NCBI GenBank assembly: GCA_007922195.1
Contig: ML681963.1
Location: 139,151,622-139,215,621, forward strand
Direction of reading: 5' to 3'
DNA from: Podocnemis expansa
Taxonomy: Eukaryota; Chordata; Testudines; Podocnemididae
Length of the DNA: 64,000 nt
Under the pieces are notes generated by a model, which did not search any database, was not told where the DNA came from, and saw only the letters and a list, made by a program, of their open reading frames with translations. Both the position numbers and the translations under genes were made by a program. Positions 58,421 to 64,000 of this stretch are shown here, piece after piece (positions within the stretch are counted from its first letter, which is position 1; each line of letters starts with the position of its first letter).

Positions 58421-58929
58421 TCTGATTTTTTTTTTTTTGGAGGCGGGGACTGTTAGTCCCTACAGAACAGCTTCCTTGAGGGCAAGAAGGAGCAGGAAGA
58501 AAACCCTAATAAAATGAAAGAAAATAAAGTATACTGTGAATGAAATACTAACAGGGACCAATTAAGTAAAACAAAAAAAGGCACATTGTTTCTAACCAAT
58601 TCAAATGTAGGACTTTTTTTTTTTAATTGTAAAATGGGCTGCTGTAGAAAATAAAAAAGCAGCACGCCAACTTTTTTTTACTTTTTAGGTGTTTCTCAAG
58701 TTTATATTTGCAAATTTAGGGTACTTTTATTTTTCTTAGTCTCATGAACATTAATGAAAGGGTCATGAAAAATGTTCATTTACAGGTAAAAATCAATTTT
58801 CAGTAAAATAAGACATTTTGGTAATTTTTTTTATTTTAAAGTAATTTTAAAAAACACATAACATTGTGGTGTTTTAATGCTGTATGCATTATCATTACCA
58901 TTTTCCATGACACAATATGGTAATGACAG
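58421..58929. other. Upstream flank, no feature seen
   Basis: AT-rich with poly-T and poly-A runs. Confidence 0.4.
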
Positions 58930-59104
58930 CAGTGTTCCCTCTAAGCTGATGATGCAGCTAAGCAAGTTATGGATACACTTTGGGGGCTAGCAGGCAGTGG
59001 GGAAGGACCCATATTGGTTGGGGAATTTGCTCAGCTGCATCCAGAACTTGCTCACCTGCGTCCATAAGTTGCTCAGCCGCATCATCACCTTAGAGGGAAC
59101 ACTG
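58930..59104. mobile_element. MITE with CAGTGTTCCCTCTAAGCTG ends, best-preserved copy
   Basis: The left end CAGTGTTCCCTCTAAGCTGA and the right end TTAGAGGGAACACTG are inverted, and internal GCTCA/TGAGC-type repeats continue the symmetry. No matching octamers were found at the flanks. Confidence 0.85.
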
Positions 59105-59761
59105 GTGAGGTCAGAATCAGGTTTATAGTCTTTCCCCATCTCTTTTGTGTGTTGACAGACAACTGAAAAGGCAGAGAACTCAAAGCTCTCTAGATGTGTA
59201 CCAGTAATACTAAAATAACATTCACAGTAATTGGAGAAAGCATGTAAAAACATATATTAAATCAATTTTGGCAAACATATGTATCTATAGTTGCTTTGGT
59301 CTCCTAGGCTTCTGAGGAGCTATTAAAATTAAAAAAAAAATTGAGGATCACAGTAATGATTCTAGATAATGGAGGGAGAGGGAACATCACCTCCTTGTAT
59401 TGCCTACACAGAACACAGTTTGAATGGGTAATCTTAAGTATTGTCTTCAATACCCTCAAACAGTGGGGGTGAAAACCTGGCTCCATTGGAAATACAATGG
59501 TCATCTTGTCATTAACTTCAGTGGAGCTTGGATTTCAACCAGAATTTTTGTTATATTCTATTTAACAATTCACTTCACATTAAAAAATAAAGCAGCTTTT
59601 AATATAGGTTTTGTAGCTTACTGGGAAATACAAGCAGCATAGAAATTTCACTTCCTGCCAGAAACATTTCAAATCAAATGTTCTACTAATTATCGAACAA
59701 TTTTCCATTTCACCTTTATGTCTTGACGTGAGGTCTTTTACTAAAGAGCTGTTACCTCAAC
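59105..59761. other. Upstream flank with one ancient repeat patch
   Basis: 59460-59545 (TGAAAACCTGGCTCCATTGG and following) resembles an old sauropsid repeat. Nothing else was recognised. Confidence 0.45.
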
Positions 59762-59870
59762 ATTTCAAATCAAATCAAATCAAATCATAGGGCTGGAAGG
59801 GACCTCGTGAGATCATCGTGTCCAACCCCCTGGGAACTGAACCCAGGACCTTCTGCATATTAAGCAGAGG
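59762..59870 (-). mobile_element. tRNA-Val-like SINE with CR1-type tail, 5'-truncated
   Basis: The reverse complement gives CTTAATATGCAGAAGGTCC, the B-box region GGGTTCAGTTCCCAG and the CR1-type tail. It ends in an (AATCA)n-like run (59765-59788). The A-box end is missing. It is the third copy of the family in the window. Confidence 0.85.
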
Positions 59871-60899
59871 TGAGCAAACATGGAGCTAGTTAATTCTGAT
59901 TATCCTGCTATTTCAAAGCTTATTATAAAACTAAAGAATGTATGTTACATTTGAACTATGCAGTGCTTTTGCTGAATGTCTAAAATTTAAAAATTGCCTT
60001 TGTCAATACAGTTGCATATTATATTCCTTGGGGTCCCTCTAGTGGATAAAATAGCAGGCTAATTGAGCATAGCTTGGTAGACCATACAATGTGCTGTGGG
60101 TGGGTTTACTAACTCTCCAACTCATACATTCATCCAGAGAAAAACTGCTAAGGATTTTTTCTCAGAATTGGACACGGATGAATAAATTCTCAGCACTTAG
60201 TCCCCTGCCTTCCAAACAAACCAAAACAACCAAAAGAGTGGACAAAAAAATCTCAGTCACCATTACCAACTTTTCCTAACATAAATTGAACGCTGAATTT
60301 TGATGTTTAATCTTCAAAACTGAAAACAAAATGTGGCCACCAATATTCACCAGAAACATCTGACATACCAACAGCATGTGCCAGAACTTGTCAGCAACAT
60401 CAAACTGTTTGGAGTGATTCCTTTTCAATCTATTAAGAGCAGAATATGAGAAGACATGGTTTTGCCACCTATTGCACCCTGATATTCAGCTTCTTATGGT
60501 ATAAGTCATCCATTGATATTAGAAATCAATTAATTGTAACACATCATTTTCTCCTTTTCTTTCATGCTTAGTATTTGTCTTATGGCACACGATACTTTGT
60601 AATTAGAGTAGAATTAACATAGAATGATGTGACAGAAAAAGAGAGAACAACAGCAGATAGATGAGATGGTGTTTCATGACACTCAAATTGGTTAGACTTG
60701 TATGTAAACCATGGAACTGGCAGTAAGTTTGAAGAAACACACCAGTTTCCTACAGTTCCTCTACATTATTTGCACAGAATGAGGTAAAGATGTGAGTGAA
60801 GCCTGTGAACAAGGATTTCTCAAAGTAAGGGAGGAAATGGCCACTAGAAAAAGCTGCAAGACATATTAATAAAACTAAGTCAATTTTTCATTCAGAAGA
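59871..60899. other. Upstream flank, no feature seen
   Basis: AT-rich. It may include the unrecognised 5' part of the decayed gene that follows. Confidence 0.4.
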
Positions 60900-63130
60900 G
60901 AAGGTAACAGTTGTATGGCTGTGGCACAGAAATTGCTATGCTCAATCTACTAACAAAGGCAAAATGCACAGATAAGCATCTACAACTGATGTCTCATGTA
61001 TTGTAAGCTCTAGTGAGCCGATTAAAGATACTAATGTCCATAATGCAAGACAGTCTAATACTGTGAAAACTACGAATTAGAAGCATTATATGTTTTGTCA
61101 TGAAGTGCGCCCAGAACAGAGCCTTTTCTTTGTAACTATAAAGATGAGTTAACAGTTAATGAAGGTGAGTTAACAGTTAATGAAGGCAATCGCATTTGAC
61201 TACAAAATGAGTGTGTGTCTCACTGGAGCAAAATGATCTAGCTGCTGAAGGCAGGTACCATCTGACTTGTTACATCCTGTTGCTGAGGTCTTAGATGAAG
61301 AAGAGTGAGAGCATCACAGTTTTTGACACAGCAATGCTTTGGCTTTAGAATTAGCTTTAGTAGGCAGTCAATCAAGGCCACATTTTAGAGCTATCTTACA
61401 TTTGGAAAGGTGCCCCTACTGCTGTTCTTCAGCTGTGCCCACAGAGAAGGAAATTGGGAGTTGTATCTTTCACCTTCAAATGCCTGCTTCCATTCTTCCT
61501 GGGAGATAACCACACAAACTATGCAAGGTGATGTACCATTTATAATTGAAGAAATCCATCCATTTCCATAGGAAGTGCTCAAGGAGTTGCAGCAAGGGAA
61601 CTCTGTTGTCCAGAAATCATATCAGAATTTCAGCCAAGTGAATCCTGATTAGAGGCACAAGTGACATAACGCCATAAGAAGGAAAGGAAATGATGGATTT
61701 GTAGGCATCACCAGGACTCACTCAGCCTGCAGCAGAAGGGCCTTATCTTTATTATAAGAGAATACATACTGCAGCAGACACCATAGCCGTGTTCCATGTT
61801 GGCTTAGACACCCAGCTTATTCACAGTGAGTCAAAAAAGGCAAGGAGGCACAGTGACAATGAAAATCAGGGTGCACTGTTATAAACACTTCAAAGATTCA
61901 AGGTTCTCTCTGAGGAGGAATCAGCCATGTAATAGCAAAATATTGCAACAAAGATCTGGCTGCTGAAGCCATACAAGATGTACTACTGAACACCAAGATC
62001 CTAGGACAAATGCAACTGGGCAGTTTCATGGAGAAAGCACGTATAGCTAGCTCTACAGGAGAAAGCCTGAATATGTACACCTTTATGATTCACTGTCAAA
62101 AGTAATATTTCAACTTTTTCCATGCTACAGGAGGTGGGGAAAGAAATCAAAGCAAAGGTCTCAATCATGAAGGCAACCAGAAATATTCTTCAGCATCTAA
62201 TCACAGCCTATGAAGGTGGCAGGACTGTGAATATGCAACACAAGTTAATACCTGTCCCTTTGGCATTAAACAGAAAAGAGCCAGTCTAAAAACAGGCACA
62301 AAAACTATTTTGAGTGCTGTACTGCTACTGACAGCTGATGTCCACTGCTGGCCAACAGTTACTCATGTTGGGAGAAGTTATCTTCTGATAAATACAGAGG
62401 CTTTGGTACAAGCTATGGAAAAGCTGACAACAGTACGTAAGCATGAAACAGTCTTCCACAGAGTATAGATGTGTTTAATCTTTTGCTGGCTGTCTCTAGC
62501 AAAATGACACATAGATGGCTTTGGATGAAAGCTGTTGCATCAAAGAGGACAAGTAATTTCCTAGTCCTGCCATTTGTGAGAATCTATAACATGGACCAAA
62601 CTGTTCTGGAACCTCTGCTCCTATTTCATGCCCTGACTGGTTGTGATGCTCTCTCTTTCATTGATGGACACAACATGGAAGATAGCATGGAAAGTTTTTC
62701 AGGAACATCATCAGCTTCTAAAACTCCCTGGACATGGAGACAGACTCAATCTCTTCTGCACTTTCAACTTCGTTTATAAAAAGTCTGGTTTGCCAGAGGT
62801 CCACACCATTGACAACGTGCCATTTTGTTCACATGCTTGAAGTCATCAGAAGCTCTTCTCCAACAAGCAATCCTCTGTTCTTCCACTGTCAAAGAGTTTA
62901 TTACCAAGCACCAGTTTGGAGACAAGATTACTGGCCGAATGCAATAATTTCTCTGCCAGTACTGTGGGTTGGAAATAGGAGGCTGGAGGTCTAGGGTCCC
63001 TGCTCATGTCAATGCCACTAATACTGCCAGGCTGCTTGGAGACAATATTCTGTGGCTGCATAACAGGGTGCAGAAGTCACCAGTGAAAGTGCAGGAAACC
63101 ACAATGTGTTGAAACAGGAGCATACAAATG
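60900..63130 (+). pseudogene. Decayed gene for a TGCD-motif protein, probably mobile-element derived
   Basis: Translation across many stops and frame changes gives, in order: NDLAAEGRYHLTCY near 61230 (a R-Y-H-x-x-C block), MQHKLIPVPLALNRK near 62240, HALTGCDALSFIDG near 62630, YKKSGLPEVHTID near 62776, VPFCSHA near 62815, and RVYYQAPVWRQDYW near 62895. From memory, this order fits a large uncharacterised protein family scattered in fish, cnidarian and reptile genomes, with a conserved H-A-x-T-G-C-D motif and a late N-Y-Q-A-x-x-W-R block. Its enzymatic role is unknown to me. The scattered distribution and decay here suggest a mobile-element origin. No intact frame exceeds about 100 residues, and no introns are evident. 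Confidence 0.65.
61146..61187 (+). repeat. Two-copy 21-bp tandem repeat
   Basis: The unit GAGTTAACAGTTAATGAAGG plus one base occurs twice in a row within the decayed gene, adding seven codons' worth of length. Confidence 0.85.
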
Positions 63131-64000
63131 CAGAGAACTGGAACAAGGTTGGGTCAATGTGCCTGACACATAGTACTTACAGAGTACCATCAAATAAACA
63201 GATGTGTCATAATAAGTGACCTAATAAGATGTTGATTTAATGTCACTGTATACCAAAGTTTCCTGAAATAGTACAAGATTAATGCGTGCTCAACCTCTGT
63301 GTGTTAAAATGTTTGCTTAATGTTTAGTCAAGAAAACTATTTTCACTTGTTTTAAAAACAGATGTTTTCAGATTATGTGCTATATTTCTGATGGTTACAT
63401 CAACTTGTATACTTTTGTTTCAATGTACTAATACTGAAGTTATAAGAGTCATATAAACATATTCTTTCATAGTTGTATAACATTAAAATGTTTGTAGCAC
63501 CTCTCACAAATGTAATTCGATAGGTTTATGGGAAACTCCGCATAGTGCTTGAATACTTATTACATCCCTCAGACCAATAAAATTCAACTAAAGTATGCTA
63601 ATCCTAAAATGAAAAGGAAATAAAGATTTACATTTCTGTGATCTCCATGTTACCTTGTTCTCTTTGAAAGGGCCTTTATGTATAACATACGGGTTGGTAA
63701 CCATTATATTTTTATTCAGTACACCCTAATTATCATTAAAAGACTTCTTACCCGCTTTTAACCCAAAAAAAGCCTTTTACAGTTAAATTTTCTGAAAACC
63801 TGACTTTTGCAACTGCCAAGTTAGGGATAATGGCACTCTCTCCTGTGATTCAATAAACCCTGCAAGGTCTTGGGCAGGGGAGAAGAGAAAACACAATGTA
63901 GTCCTAATAAGGTCTTGCTTAAACTTCGTAATTTAAATAGGTTATGCCTTTCCTGTCTTGGTTGATTTTACAGATCCTTCTAGGAGAAAGCAAGCATTTA
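63131..64000. other. Upstream flank, no feature seen
   Basis: AT-rich sequence without a recognisable repeat or coding pattern. Confidence 0.4.

Noticed and set aside
59765..59788. (AATCA)n run considered as an independent microsatellite
   Set aside because: It is the terminal repeat of the adjacent SINE tail rather than a separate feature.
37770..64000. Search for TRPM5 exons expected upstream of KCNQ1 in other vertebrates
   Set aside because: No TRPM-like coding block was seen on either strand. The neighbour must lie further away or be missing.

Overview
The window is vertebrate nuclear DNA from a sauropsid, most likely a turtle, with a crocodilian as the alternative. The evidence is a repeat landscape of CR1 LINEs, Penelope-like elements (PLEs), many hAT-type miniature DNA transposons with 8-bp target duplications, a tRNA-Val-like SINE with a CR1 tail, a Ty3/gypsy element with integrase ahead of reverse transcriptase, and MIR-like relics. 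The species call is an inference and was not checked against a database.

Only one host gene is recognised: coding exon 1 of KCNQ1 on the minus strand (35956-36356). It starts at a serine-rich N-terminus, ends in the conserved block before transmembrane segment S1, and is followed by a GT splice donor. It lies in a CpG-rich promoter island. Everything to the left (1-35955) is therefore KCNQ1 intron 1, and everything to the right is upstream flank. No TRPM5 or other neighbouring exon was found on the right.

Layout. 1-9.1 kb: intronic, with CR1, hAT and a 1.16-kb terminal-inverted-repeat element. 9.1-14.4 kb: a nested stack in which a decayed gypsy element is broken by a CR1, the CR1 by two hAT elements, and the gypsy RNase H region by an LTR-like block. 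15-24 kb: hAT elements, PLE tails and a 154-bp inverted repeat whose arms differ at one base. 24.3-29 kb: repeat-poor, AT-rich intron. 29-35.7 kb: L2-like LINE, PLE tails and a SINE. 35.75-37.8 kb: KCNQ1 promoter and exon 1, flanked by two SINEs, a MITE and a 650-bp palindromic hAT element. 37.8-60 kb: upstream flank with many DNA-transposon relics, a palindrome-rich element, and a truncated PLE that still carries a readable GIY-YIG endonuclease. 60.9-63.1 kb: a decayed gene for a protein with a TGCD motif, probably from an unclassified mobile element.

Apart from KCNQ1 exon 1, all long open frames are transposon relics or chance frames in GC-rich repeats. There is no operon-like organisation, no CRISPR array and no complete RNA gene.
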